Assembly (NCBI GenBank): GCA_016803235.1
Contig: JADCLI010000034.1
Location: 1-62,644, forward strand
Direction: 5' to 3'
Source of the DNA: Pimelobacter simplex
GTDB lineage: Bacteria; Actinomycetota; Actinomycetes; Propionibacteriales; Nocardioidaceae
Length of the DNA: 62,644 bases
Shown in pieces: positions 38,301 to 49,691 of this stretch (the first letter of the stretch is position 1; each line of letters opens with the position of its first letter). Below the pieces are notes generated by a model. It was given only the letters and a program-made list of their open reading frames with translations. It ran no database searches and was not told where the DNA came from. Both the position numbers and the translations under genes were made by a program.

Positions 38301-38721
38301 CATCGGTCGAGGGGTCCACGCTCTGCAGCGTCGGCACGCCGGCCGCCTTGGCCGCCGCGATCGCCCGGGCCTTGTTGCCGGTCAGGGTCAGCACCTCGGC
38401 CGACGGACCGACGAAGGTGATCCCGGCCGCCGTACACGCCTCGGCGAGCGCCGGGTTCTCCGACAGGAAGCCGTAGCCCGGGTAGATCGCATCGGCCCCG
38501 CACGCGACGGCGGCCGCGACGATCGCCTCGGGATCGAGGTAGGACCGCACCGGGTGCCCGCGCTCGCCGATCTCGTAGGCCTCGTCGGCCTTCAGCCGGT
38601 GCTCGGAGCCCCGGTCCTCGTGGGGGAAGACGGCGACCGTCGCCGCCCCCAGCTCGTACGCCGCGCGGAACGCGCGGATCGCGATCTCACCACGGTTGGC
38701 GACCAGGACCTTCGAGAACAT
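35335..38721 (-). CDS. pyc: Pyruvate carboxylase
   Basis: The 1128-residue protein has all three modules. The biotin carboxylase comes first (FSKVLVANRGEIAIRAF, GGGGRGMRRV), then the carboxyltransferase barrel (DTTFRDAHQSLLATRVRT), then the C-terminal biotin carrier with IEAMKMEAS. It carboxylates pyruvate to oxaloacetate. The ATG has an AGGAG site. It follows the E2 gene by 21 bases on the same strand, so pyruvate dehydrogenase and pyruvate carboxylase appear to share a transcript. Confidence 0.96.
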   Translation of the reverse strand: MFSKVLVANRGEIAIRAFRAAYELGAATVAVFPHEDRGSEHRLKADEAYEIGERGHPVRSYLDPEAIVAAAVACGADAIYPGYGFLSENPALAEACTAAGITFVGPSAEVLTLTGNKARAIAAAKAAGVPTLQSVDPSTDVDTLLAAAEAIPAPLFVKAVAGGGGRGMRRVDDRAQLREAIETCMREAEGAFGDPTVFIEQAVVDPRHIEVQVLADGAGSVIHLFERDCSVQRRHQKVVEIAPAPGLDPELRERMCADAVRFAREIGYSCAGTVEFLLDPAGNYVFIEMNPRIQVEHTVTEEVTDVDLVQAQLRIASGETLADLGLSQDTVRLRGAALQCRITTEDPANGFRPDTGTITAYRSPGGAGVRIDGGTTFTGAEVSPHFDSMLAKLTCRGRTFEDAVARARRAVAEFRIRGVATNIPFLQALLDDPDFAAASTGAVTTSFIETHPQLLTARASGDRGTRLLTYLADVTVNQPHGAIPVSVAPVAKLPALDLAAGVPDGSRQRLLAVGPAAFAAELRARSGVAVTDTTFRDAHQSLLATRVRTHDLVGVAGHVARMTPELWSLECWGGATYDVALRFLSEDPWDRLARLREAVPNICLQMLLRGRNTVGYTPYPTAVTDAFVEEAAATGIDVFRIFDALNDVEQMRPAIDAVRTTGTAVAEVALCYTGDLSSPAEDLYTLDYYLRLAEKIVDAGAHVLAIKDMAGLLRAPAATTLVTALRERFDLPVHLHTHDTAGGQLATLTAAIAAGVDAVDAATASMAGTTSQPPLSSLVAATDHSDRSTGLSLSAVNALEPYWEAVRRLYAPFESGLPAPTGRVYRHEIPGGQLSNLRQQAIALGLGEKFEQVEDMYAAANDILGRVPKVTPSSKVIGDLALALVAAGADPVAFAADPSSYDIPASVIGFLHGELGDPPGGWPEPFRSRAIEGRPWTPPAEELSPEDEAGLVSERRGTLNRLLFPGPTREYAEARARWGDLSVVPTAEFLYGLQPETEHAVDIDEGKRVLVELEAISEPDERGFRTVLARLNGQIRPISVRDRSVSAEVVAAEKADPAKPGHVAAPFQGVVTVTVAEGDEVAAGDTVATIEAMKMEASITAPVAGVVQRLAIRGTNAVDGGDLVLELG

Positions 38722-38742
38722 CGGAACTCCTGCGGGTTGGGG

Positions 38743-40017
38743 TTACAGCGACAGGCGGCGTACGTCGGCGGCCAGGTGGGCGAGGTGCGCGGTGAAGCGG
38801 GCAGCGAGCGCGCCGTCGATCACCCGGTGGTCGTAGGACAGGCACAGCGGGAGCATCAGCCGGGGGACGAAGGTCTCGCCGTCCCAGACCGGTGCCGTCT
38901 TCGAGCGTACGACGCCGAGGATGGCCACCTCGGGGGCGTTGACGATCGGCGTGAACGCCGTGCCGCCGATCCCGCCGAGGCTGCTGATGGTGAACGTCGC
39001 GCCCTGCATGTCGGTCGCCGTCAGCCTGCCGTCGCGGGCGCGGGCCGAGAGGTCCCCGAGCTCGCGGCTGATCTCGAGGATGCCCTTGCGGTCGACGTCG
39101 CGCACGACCGGGACGACCAGGCCGTCGGGGGTGTCGACCGCGACGCCCACGTGCACGTAGTCCTTGAGCACGAGCTCGTCGCCGGACAGCGAGCTGTTGA
39201 CCTCGGGGTACTTCCGCAGGGTCGCGGCCGCGGCCTTGAGCAGGAAGCTGAGGAGCGTCACCCGGTAGCCGTCGGCCTTCGCGGTCTCGTCGAGCTCGCG
39301 GCGGTAGGCGTCGAGGTCGGTGATGTCCGCCTCGTCGGAGTGGGTCACGTGCGGGACGTTGAGCCAGGACCGCTGCAGGTGCGGGCCGGAGATCCTCTTG
39401 ATCCGGGACAGCGGAACGCGCCGGACAGGTCCGAACTTCGAGAAGTCGACTTCGGGGACGGGCGGGATCCCCGCACCCGCGGGGGATCCGCCGGTCGCGG
39501 GTGCGACGCCGCGGTCGTAGTGGGTGAGCAGGTCCTGCTTGGTGACCCGGCCCTTCGGGCCGCTGCCGGTCACGGTCGTGAGGTCGACGTCGAGCTCGCG
39601 GGCGAGGCGTCGTACCAGGGGCGTGGCCCGCAGGCCGCCGTCCTCGGAGCCGGCCGTCGCCGGCTCCGCTACCTCGACCGCCTCGGGTACGACGACCGGA
39701 GCGGGCGCCTGCTCGGCGGGAGCCTCGACGGGGGCCGTCTCGGCGGCGGCGCTCTCCGCGGCGGCGCTCTCCGCGACCGCGATCACCGTGCCCTGGCTGA
39801 CCGTGTCACCCACCTTCACCGAGACCGACACGATGGTGCCGTCGACCGGGGAGGGCACCTCCATGGTGGCCTTGTCGGTCTCCAGGGTGATCAGCGGGTC
39901 CTCGGCGCGCACGACCGCGCCGGGAGCGACGAGCACCTCGATGACGGGTACGTCGGAGAAGTCGCCGATGTCGGGAACGCGAATGTCGATGCCGTTGTCC
40001 ACTGTTGCTGTCCTCAC
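38743..40017 (-). CDS. aceF: Dihydrolipoamide acetyltransferase (E2) with one lipoyl domain
   Basis: The 424-residue protein has an N-terminal lipoyl domain (about 6-85; ETDKATMEVPSP carries the lipoyl lysine), an Ala/Pro/Glu linker, an E3-binding domain (TPLVRRLARELDVDL) and a catalytic domain ending in CLSYDHRVIDGALAARF. The GTG at 40017 overlaps the aceE stop (GTGA); an in-frame GTG at 40002 is a second possibility. It pairs with AceE as the pyruvate dehydrogenase core. No E3 gene is in the window. Confidence 0.93.
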   Translation of the reverse strand: MRTATVDNGIDIRVPDIGDFSDVPVIEVLVAPGAVVRAEDPLITLETDKATMEVPSPVDGTIVSVSVKVGDTVSQGTVIAVAESAAAESAAAETAPVEAPAEQAPAPVVVPEAVEVAEPATAGSEDGGLRATPLVRRLARELDVDLTTVTGSGPKGRVTKQDLLTHYDRGVAPATGGSPAGAGIPPVPEVDFSKFGPVRRVPLSRIKRISGPHLQRSWLNVPHVTHSDEADITDLDAYRRELDETAKADGYRVTLLSFLLKAAAATLRKYPEVNSSLSGDELVLKDYVHVGVAVDTPDGLVVPVVRDVDRKGILEISRELGDLSARARDGRLTATDMQGATFTISSLGGIGGTAFTPIVNAPEVAILGVVRSKTAPVWDGETFVPRLMLPLCLSYDHRVIDGALAARFTAHLAHLAADVRRLSL

Positions 40018-42659
40018 GCGTGGGCCGGGTCGGCCCGGTCGGGGTCGATGCCGTACTTCTCGATCGCCTCGGCGACGACGTCGGGGGTGACGACGCCCTC
40101 GTCGGCGAGGCGGCGCAGGGCGGTGACGGCGATGAAGTGCCGATCCACCTCGAAGTGCCGGCGCAGGTTGCGGCGGTAGTCGGAGCGGCCGAAGCCGTCG
40201 GTGCCGAGCGCGGTGTAGCTGCCCGGCACGAAGGCGCGGATCTGGTCGGCGTAGGCCTTCATGTAGTCGGTCGCCGCGACCACGGTGCCGCTCGCGTCGG
40301 CGAGGCACTGCGCGACGTACGACGTCCGCGGCTCCTCCAACGGGTGCAGGGTGTTCCACCGCTCGGTGGCCAGGCCCTCGCGCCGCAGCTCGGTGAAGCT
40401 CGGGACGCTCCACACGTCCGCCTTGACCTTGAAGTCCTTCGCGAGCAGCTCGGCCGCGGCCAGCACCTCGCGCAGGATGGTGCCCGAGCCGAGCAGGTCC
40501 ACCTTCGCGGCGCCGCGGCCCTTGCCCGGCTGCAGCAGGTACATCCCCTTGAGGATCCCGTCGGTGACGCCCTCGGGCATCGGCGGGTGCTCGTAGTTCT
40601 CGTTCATCAGGGTCAGGTAGTAGAAGACGTCCTCCTGCTCGGCGTACATCCGGCGCAGGCCGTCGGCGACGACGACCGCCAGCTCGTAGGCGTAGGTCGG
40701 GTCGTAGGCGACGCAGTTGGGGATCATCGCTGCCTGCAGGTGGCTGTGGCCGTCCTCGTGCTGGAGGCCCTCGCCGTTGAGCGTGGTCCGCCCGGCTGTG
40801 CCGCCGAGCAGGAAGCCGCGGGCGCGCATGTCGCCGGCGGCCCAGGCCAGGTCGCCGATCCGTTGGAACCCGAACATCGAGTAGTAGATGTAGAACGGGA
40901 TCATCGGGGTGTCGTTGCTGGAGTACGACGTCGCGGCGGCGATCCACGACGACATCGCGCCGGCCTCGTTGATGCCCTCCTGGAGGATCTGACCGCTGGC
41001 GTCCTCCTTGTAGAACATCAGCTGGTCGGCGTCCTCGGGCGTGTAGAGCTGGCCGCTCTGCGAGAAGATCCCGACCTGCCGGAAGAGACCCTCCATGCCG
41101 AAGGTGCGCGCCTCGTCGGGGACGATCGGCACCACCCGCTTGCCGATCTCCTTGTCGCGCAGCAGCTTGGTGAGGATCTGCACGAAGGCCATCGTGGTCG
41201 AGATGGCGCGGCCGTTGGAGCCCGCGGTCTGGCCGAGCGCCTCGACGTCCGGGACGACGAGAGGCGCCGACGTACGACGGCGCTCGGGCAGGTAGCCCCC
41301 CAGCTCCTGGCGGCGCGCGTGCAGGTAGGCGTGCTCCTCCGAGCCCTCGGGGAAGGACAGGTAGGGCAGGTCGAGCAGCTGCTCGTCGGCGATCGGGATG
41401 GAGAACCGGTCGCGGAAGGCGCGCAGCGCGGGCTCGGCGACCTTTTTGGCCTGGTGGCTGATGTTCATCGCCTCGCCGGCCGAGCCGAGGCCGTAGCCCT
41501 TGACCGTCTTGGCCAGGATCACCGTGGGCGTGCCGGTGTGGGCGTTCGCGGCCGCGTAGGCGGCGTACACCTTCTGCGGGTCGTGGCCGCCGCGGGTGAG
41601 CCGCCAGATCTCGTCGTCGCTCCAGCCGGCCACCATCTGCGCGAGCTCGGGGTCGACACCGAAGAAGTGCTCGCGGACGTAGGCGCCGTCCTTGGACTTG
41701 AACGTCTGGTACTCGCCGTCGACGCACTCCATCATCCGCCGCTTGAGCGCGCCGCTGGTGTCCTTGGCGAGCAGCTCGTCCCAGCCGGAGCCCCAGATCA
41801 CCTTGACGACGTTCCAGCCGGCGCCGCGGAAGACGCCCTCGAGCTCCTGGATGATCTTGCCGTTGCCGCGCACCGGACCGTCGAGACGCTGCAGGTTGCA
41901 GTTGACGACGAAGACCAGGTTGTCGAGCTTCTCCCGCGCGGCCATCGAGATCGCGCCCAGGGACTCGGGCTCGTCGGTCTCGCCGTCGCCGAGGAAGGCC
42001 CAGACCTTGCGGCCGGCGGTGTCGGCGAGGCCGCGGGCGTGGAGGTACTTGAGGAAGCGCGCCTGGTAGATCGCCATCAGCGGCCCGAGGCCCATCGAGA
42101 CGGTCGGGAACTGCCAGAAGTCGGGCATCAGCCACGGGTGCGGGTACGACGACAGCCCGTTGCCACCGGTCTCCTGGCGGAAGCTGTCGAGCTGCGCCTC
42201 GGTGAGCCGCCCCTCGAGGAAGGCGCGGGCGTAGACGCCGGGGGAGAGGTGGCCCTGGACGTAGACCAGGTCGCCTCCGTGCTTCTCGGTCGGGGCGTGC
42301 CAGAAGTGCTGGAAGCCGACGTCGTAGAGCGTCGCGGCGGACTGGAAGCTGGCGAGGTGGCCACCGAGCTCGGTGGAGTCCTTGTTGGCGCGCAGCACCA
42401 TGGCGAGCGCGTTCCAGCGGATGGCGGACCGGATCCGGTGCTCGACCGCGCGGTCACCGGGGTGGGTGGGCTCGTCGTCGGCCGGGACGGTGTTGACGTA
42501 GGGCGTGGTCGCCACGAACGGCACGCGGGAGCCGAGGCGCTGGGCCTCCTCGAGCACCTGGTCGAGCAGGTACTTGGTGCGCGCCTCGCCCTCGAACTCC
42601 AGGACGGCAGCGAGCGCGTCGCGCCACTCCTGGGTCTCGGCAGGATCGATGTCGGTCAA
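40014..42659 (-). CDS. aceE: Pyruvate dehydrogenase E1, homodimeric type
   Basis: The 881-residue protein has the long single-chain E1 form, with the thiamine diphosphate motif GDGETDEPES followed by LVFVVNCNLQRLDGPVRGN and YPHPWLMPDFWQFPTVSMG. It decarboxylates pyruvate and acetylates the lipoyl group of E2. The next gene overlaps by 4 bases. The upstream 84 bases hold a weak CRP-like palindrome and, in the end of the lysR gene, a T-N11-A element. Confidence 0.96.
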   Translation of the reverse strand: MTDIDPAETQEWRDALAAVLEFEGEARTKYLLDQVLEEAQRLGSRVPFVATTPYVNTVPADDEPTHPGDRAVEHRIRSAIRWNALAMVLRANKDSTELGGHLASFQSAATLYDVGFQHFWHAPTEKHGGDLVYVQGHLSPGVYARAFLEGRLTEAQLDSFRQETGGNGLSSYPHPWLMPDFWQFPTVSMGLGPLMAIYQARFLKYLHARGLADTAGRKVWAFLGDGETDEPESLGAISMAAREKLDNLVFVVNCNLQRLDGPVRGNGKIIQELEGVFRGAGWNVVKVIWGSGWDELLAKDTSGALKRRMMECVDGEYQTFKSKDGAYVREHFFGVDPELAQMVAGWSDDEIWRLTRGGHDPQKVYAAYAAANAHTGTPTVILAKTVKGYGLGSAGEAMNISHQAKKVAEPALRAFRDRFSIPIADEQLLDLPYLSFPEGSEEHAYLHARRQELGGYLPERRRTSAPLVVPDVEALGQTAGSNGRAISTTMAFVQILTKLLRDKEIGKRVVPIVPDEARTFGMEGLFRQVGIFSQSGQLYTPEDADQLMFYKEDASGQILQEGINEAGAMSSWIAAATSYSSNDTPMIPFYIYYSMFGFQRIGDLAWAAGDMRARGFLLGGTAGRTTLNGEGLQHEDGHSHLQAAMIPNCVAYDPTYAYELAVVVADGLRRMYAEQEDVFYYLTLMNENYEHPPMPEGVTDGILKGMYLLQPGKGRGAAKVDLLGSGTILREVLAAAELLAKDFKVKADVWSVPSFTELRREGLATERWNTLHPLEEPRTSYVAQCLADASGTVVAATDYMKAYADQIRAFVPGSYTALGTDGFGRSDYRRNLRRHFEVDRHFIAVTALRRLADEGVVTPDVVAEAIEKYGIDPDRADPAHA

Positions 42660-42678
42660 CAGAGGTCCTCGGGTCGGT

Positions 42679-42694
42679 GGTGATGGCCGTCACC
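42679..42694. promoter_or_regulatory. Degenerate CRP-like palindrome before aceE
   Basis: GGTGA-N6-TCACC, 20 bases before the aceE start. The outer bases differ from the CRP consensus, so this is weaker than the copies near 9354 and 10650. Confidence 0.35.
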
Positions 42695-42743
42695 ATCCTC
42701 AGGCCGCTGCTGGAATGCGTCCAATGCCTAGTTCTGAAGCGAT

Positions 42744-43640
42744 CTATGCATCAGATACATGGATCTTGCGACTGGCCCTCAGCACGTGCTCGCGGAAGTG
42801 TGCCGACGCCGGCGGCAGGCTGCGGTCGCGGACCCAGGCCAGCCCGATCTCGCGCGAGGCGCGCACGTCCCTGAGCCGGATCGAGGGCGCGGCCGGAGAC
42901 GCGCCGCCGCGCGGCTCGGGGAGCAGGGCGACGCCGAGGCCGGCCGACACCAGTCCGCGGAGGGTCTCGACCTCCTCGCCCTCGAACCCGATCCGCGGCG
43001 CGAAGCCGACCTCGGCGCACAGGTCCTCCGTCACCGCACGCAGGCTGAAGCCGGGCTTGAGCACGATGAACTGCTCGTCCGCGACGTCCTTGAGCCGAGC
43101 CGTACGCCGCCGCGCGAGCGGGTGGTCCGGCGGTACGACGAGCCGCAGCGGCTCGAGGAACAGCCGCCGGCTCTCCAGCTGGGGCAGGTCCGGCCGGTCA
43201 CCGGTGATGGCCAGGTCGACCGCGCCGCCGAGCAGGTCGTCGATCAGGCCCTCGTCGCCGTGCTGGCGCAGGTCGAAGCGCACCTGCGGTCGCTTGGCGC
43301 GGAACTCGCGGATCAGCTCGGGCACCAGCCAGGTTCCGAGCGTGTGCAGGAAGGCCACGGGCACGAATCCCCCGTCGGGCGCGGTGATGTCCTGCACCGA
43401 GCGCACGCCGCGCTCGTAGGACTCGACGGTCTCCCGCGCATGCACCGCGAGCTCGCGCCCGGCCGGCGTCAGCACCAGGCCCCGACCCACCCGCTGGAAC
43501 AGGGGCGTGCCGACCTCGCGCTCGAGCCGCGCCAGCGCTCGCGACACGGCGGGCTGCGTGCGGTGCACCTGCTCGGCCGTCTCCGTCACGGTGCTGCCGT
43601 CGGCCACGGCGAGGAATGCGCGGATGGTGTCCAGCTCCAT
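42744..43640 (-). CDS. LysR-family transcription regulator
   Basis: The 298-residue protein has an N-terminal LysR helix-turn-helix (MELDTIRAFLAVADGSTVTE, ALARLEREVGTPLFQRVGRG) and a two-lobed effector domain. It lies directly upstream of aceE on the same strand, 84 bases away. A GACCCATG-N9-CATGGGTC palindrome at its own start fits autoregulation. Target genes and effector are unknown; control of the aceE-aceF-pyc genes is a reasonable inference. Confidence 0.9.
   Translation of the reverse strand: MELDTIRAFLAVADGSTVTETAEQVHRTQPAVSRALARLEREVGTPLFQRVGRGLVLTPAGRELAVHARETVESYERGVRSVQDITAPDGGFVPVAFLHTLGTWLVPELIREFRAKRPQVRFDLRQHGDEGLIDDLLGGAVDLAITGDRPDLPQLESRRLFLEPLRLVVPPDHPLARRRTARLKDVADEQFIVLKPGFSLRAVTEDLCAEVGFAPRIGFEGEEVETLRGLVSAGLGVALLPEPRGGASPAAPSIRLRDVRASREIGLAWVRDRSLPPASAHFREHVLRASRKIHVSDA
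42747..42759. promoter_or_regulatory. T-N11-A element upstream of aceE
   Basis: TGCATCAGATACA is a LysR-type dyad (one arm mismatch) inside the last codons of the LysR gene and about 90 bases before aceE, in an unusually AT-rich patch. Confidence 0.4.
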
Positions 43641-43641
43641 G

Positions 43642-43666
43642 GACCCATGTTCTCAGCGCATGGGTC
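43642..43666. promoter_or_regulatory. LysR autoregulatory palindrome
   Basis: GACCCATG-N9-CATGGGTC, perfect 8-base arms, one base upstream of the LysR start codon. The core ATG-N9-CAT also satisfies the T-N11-A LysR rule. Confidence 0.55.
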
Positions 43667-43675
43667 ACCTTTTCG

Positions 43676-43738
43676 CGTCGCACCTGACGAATGGGCTGCG
43701 ATTTCGACCGAGAAGCAGCCGATTCGTCAGGTGCGACG
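43676..43738. repeat. Long inverted repeat, 24-base arms
   Basis: Arms 43676-43699 and 43715-43738 match at 23 of 24 positions around a 15-base loop. It fills the gap between the lipoate-ligase-like gene and LysR and probably terminates the former. Its length and near-perfection exceed the other hairpins here, so it may be a dispersed REP/MITE-like element. Confidence 0.65.
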
Positions 43739-43742
43739 TTCC

Positions 43743-44414
43743 TCAGGAGCCCGGCGCCAGCTCCTCGAGGATCGCCGTCCGCAGCTGCGTCAGGTGCGGC
43801 CCGACCCCAGTGGCCCGGTCGGCCAGGTCCGCCCCGGCGGCAGCGCGGTCGGCGGCCGTCATGTCGAGCAGGTCGAGGACGTCGTACGGGTCCCAGCGGT
43901 CGTAGGCGATGCACTGGAACCGCGCTCCGGCCTTGGTCCGTCGCTGCGAGATGCCGACGAGCTTGCGGCCACCCACGAGCACCTCGCCCGGTCCGAGCGC
44001 CGCGAAACAGACCAGCCGTCCCCACGGCGTCTGCTCGAGGCCGCCGCGGTAGAGCTCGCTCGTCACGCCCAGCCGCGCGAGCGACCGCTGCCACGCCTCC
44101 CCGAGCCAGTACACGGACTCCCGTACGTCGTCGCTCCATCGCGCGTCGTGGCGCGGCACCACGACGTCGACCCACACCGAGCGGGCCGGGTCGACGTGGA
44201 CGGCGCCGCCGCCGCTGCGTCGTCGTACGACGTCCACCCCGGCGGTGGCCGTCGCCTCCGCCGAGGCGGTGGTGTGGTCCTGGGCGCTGCCCAGGACCAG
44301 GGCCGGCGCCGAGGGTTCGAAGGACCAGACCTCAGCCTCCGCCAGGTCGTCCGGGATCGTCCGGGCGTGGAAGTCCGCGATCGACCCGGTGACGTGGCGC
44401 AGCAGCACGGTCAT
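43743..44414 (-). CDS. Lipoate-protein ligase A-like protein
   Basis: The 223-residue protein has the biotin/lipoate ligase fold signature RRRSGGGAVHVDPARS and the conserved lysine block LVGGRKLVGISQRR. Family members attach lipoate, octanoate or biotin to carrier domains. The ATG at 44414 begins the conserved domain; the upstream part of the frame is not protein-like. Proximity to aceE/aceF suggests it helps lipoylate E2, though it lacks the LplA C-terminal domain and could be an octanoyl transferase or amidotransferase. Confidence 0.77.
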   Translation of the reverse strand: MTVLLRHVTGSIADFHARTIPDDLAEAEVWSFEPSAPALVLGSAQDHTTASAEATATAGVDVVRRRSGGGAVHVDPARSVWVDVVVPRHDARWSDDVRESVYWLGEAWQRSLARLGVTSELYRGGLEQTPWGRLVCFAALGPGEVLVGGRKLVGISQRRTKAGARFQCIAYDRWDPYDVLDLLDMTAADRAAAGADLADRATGVGPHLTQLRTAILEELAPGS

Positions 44415-44463
44415 CGATTGTGCCGCAGCGGCTGGGGTGGGCGTTCCCGGGTAGCGCAAGCCC

Positions 44464-46038
44464 ATGAAGGGAAGGGGCTGGGCGATCCCGGCGGCGGCGA
44501 TCGCGGGCGTGGCGGGTGTGGCGGTCCGCGACCTGAGGCAGCGCAAGCACGCCCTGCTGCGCAACTTCCCGGTCCTCGGCCACGCGCGCTACCTGCTGGA
44601 GGCGATCGGACCCGAGCTGCGCCAGTACGTCGTGGCGGGCAACGACGAGGAGCGGCCGTTCTCCCGCGACCAGCGGCGCTGGATCTACGCCTCGTCGAAG
44701 CTGGAGAACAACTACTTCGGCTTCGGTACCGACAACGACGTCGAGCACACCGAGGGCTACACGATCATCAAGCACCGCACCTTCGGCGACACCGCGCCGC
44801 CGTCCCACACCCACGCGGGCGAGGAGACGCCGCTGCCGTCGGCGAAGGTGCTCGGCGCGGCGCGCGGGCGTCCCGGTGCCTTCCGTCCCGAGTCCCTGGT
44901 CAACATCTCCGCGATGAGCTTCGGCTCGCTCTCGCACACCGCCATCGAGGCCCTCAACCGCGGTGCCGCCCTGGCCGGCTGCCTGCACAACACCGGGGAG
45001 GGCGGGCTCTCGCCGTACCACCGCAACGGCGGCGACCTCGTGCTGCAGATCGGCACCGGCTACTTCGGCTGCCGCGACAGCCGCGGGCGCTTCGACCTGC
45101 AGCGCCTCAAGGACGTCGTCGCGAGCGCCCCCGTGCGGGCGATCGAGGTCAAGCTCAGCCAGGGCGCCAAACCCGGGCTCGGCGGGCTCCTGCCCGGGGC
45201 GAAGGTGACGCCGGAGATCGCGGAGATCCGCGGCATCGAGCCCGGCAGGGACTGCGTGAGCCCGTCGCGGCACGCCGAGTTCTCCGACGTCGACAGCCTG
45301 CTCGACTGGGTCGAGCTGCTCGCCGCCGAGACCGGGCTGCCCGTCGGGATCAAGGCGGCGGTGGGGGTGATGGACTTCTGGGACGACCTCGTCGCGCAGA
45401 TGGGCAGCAGCGGCAGGGGCGTCGACTTCGTGACCGTCGACGGTGGCGAGGGCGGCACGGGCGCGGCGCCGATGATCTTCAGCGACTCGGTGTCGCTGCC
45501 CTTCCGCTTCGGCTTCCCGCGCGTGTACGCCGCGTTCGCGCGGGCCGGCCTCGCCGACGACGTGACCTTCGTGGGGTCGGGCAAGCTCGGCCTGCCGGAC
45601 AACGCCGTCGTCGCGCTCGCGCTCGGCTGCGACCTGGTCAACGTCGGCCGGGAGGCGATGCTGTCGATCGGCTGCATCCAGGCGCAGAAGTGCCACACCG
45701 ACACCTGCCCCACCGGTGTGGCGACCCAGAACAAGTGGCTGGCCCACGGGCTCGACCCGGACCTCAAGTCCGTGCGGTTCGCCAACTACGTCAAGACGCT
45801 GCGTCGCGACCTGTTGAAGGTCAGCGAGACCTGCGGGGTCGTGCACCCCGGCCTCATCGACGCCGGTGACGTCGAGATCCTGTTCGCGCAGCGCGAGACG
45901 CTCTCGCTGCGTGAGCTCGTCGGCTACCAGCCGGGCTGGGGCAGCGTGTCCGAGCGCGACCGTGCGGCGATCACGGCGCTGATGGCGGGGGCGCCGGCCG
46001 GCGGCTCGCGTCCGGAGTCGCCGACGGCCACCGGCTGA
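44464..46038 (+). CDS. FMN-binding glutamate-synthase-like protein
   Basis: The 524-residue protein is the GltB central and FMN domain without the glutaminase or C-terminal repeats. It has NISAMSFGSLSHTAIEALNRG (two adjacent parts), TVDGGEGGTGAAP, and the cysteines QKCHTDTCPTGVATQ for a 3Fe-4S cluster. An N-terminal hydrophobic segment (AIPAAAIAGVAGVAV) may anchor it in the membrane. Stand-alone proteins of this type are common in actinobacteria; the reaction is not established. The start has AAGCCC upstream and is only moderately supported. Confidence 0.82.
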   Translation: MKGRGWAIPAAAIAGVAGVAVRDLRQRKHALLRNFPVLGHARYLLEAIGPELRQYVVAGNDEERPFSRDQRRWIYASSKLENNYFGFGTDNDVEHTEGYTIIKHRTFGDTAPPSHTHAGEETPLPSAKVLGAARGRPGAFRPESLVNISAMSFGSLSHTAIEALNRGAALAGCLHNTGEGGLSPYHRNGGDLVLQIGTGYFGCRDSRGRFDLQRLKDVVASAPVRAIEVKLSQGAKPGLGGLLPGAKVTPEIAEIRGIEPGRDCVSPSRHAEFSDVDSLLDWVELLAAETGLPVGIKAAVGVMDFWDDLVAQMGSSGRGVDFVTVDGGEGGTGAAPMIFSDSVSLPFRFGFPRVYAAFARAGLADDVTFVGSGKLGLPDNAVVALALGCDLVNVGREAMLSIGCIQAQKCHTDTCPTGVATQNKWLAHGLDPDLKSVRFANYVKTLRRDLLKVSETCGVVHPGLIDAGDVEILFAQRETLSLRELVGYQPGWGSVSERDRAAITALMAGAPAGGSRPESPTATG

Positions 46039-46129
46039 GCCGGAGCGGGTGACGAACTGTAAGGCCGAGATGCCGGGTCGTTGCAGTCCGTCACTGGCCT
46101 CCGGACGTCTCACCCGGCAGGGTGGTCGG

Positions 46130-49622
<3,493 letters not shown>

Positions 49623-49638
49623 GACCGGGCACAGTCAG

Positions 49639-49669
49639 CCCGGGGGCGAGGCCGTGCCTCGTCCCCGGG
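49639..49669 (+). terminator. Terminator after the collagen-like gene
   Basis: 14-base arms with one G:U pair and a 3-base loop, 17 bases past the stop codon. The ribosome site of the next gene follows directly. Confidence 0.7.
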
Positions 49670-49691
49670 TCCGCGCGAAGGGAGAGCAGGA

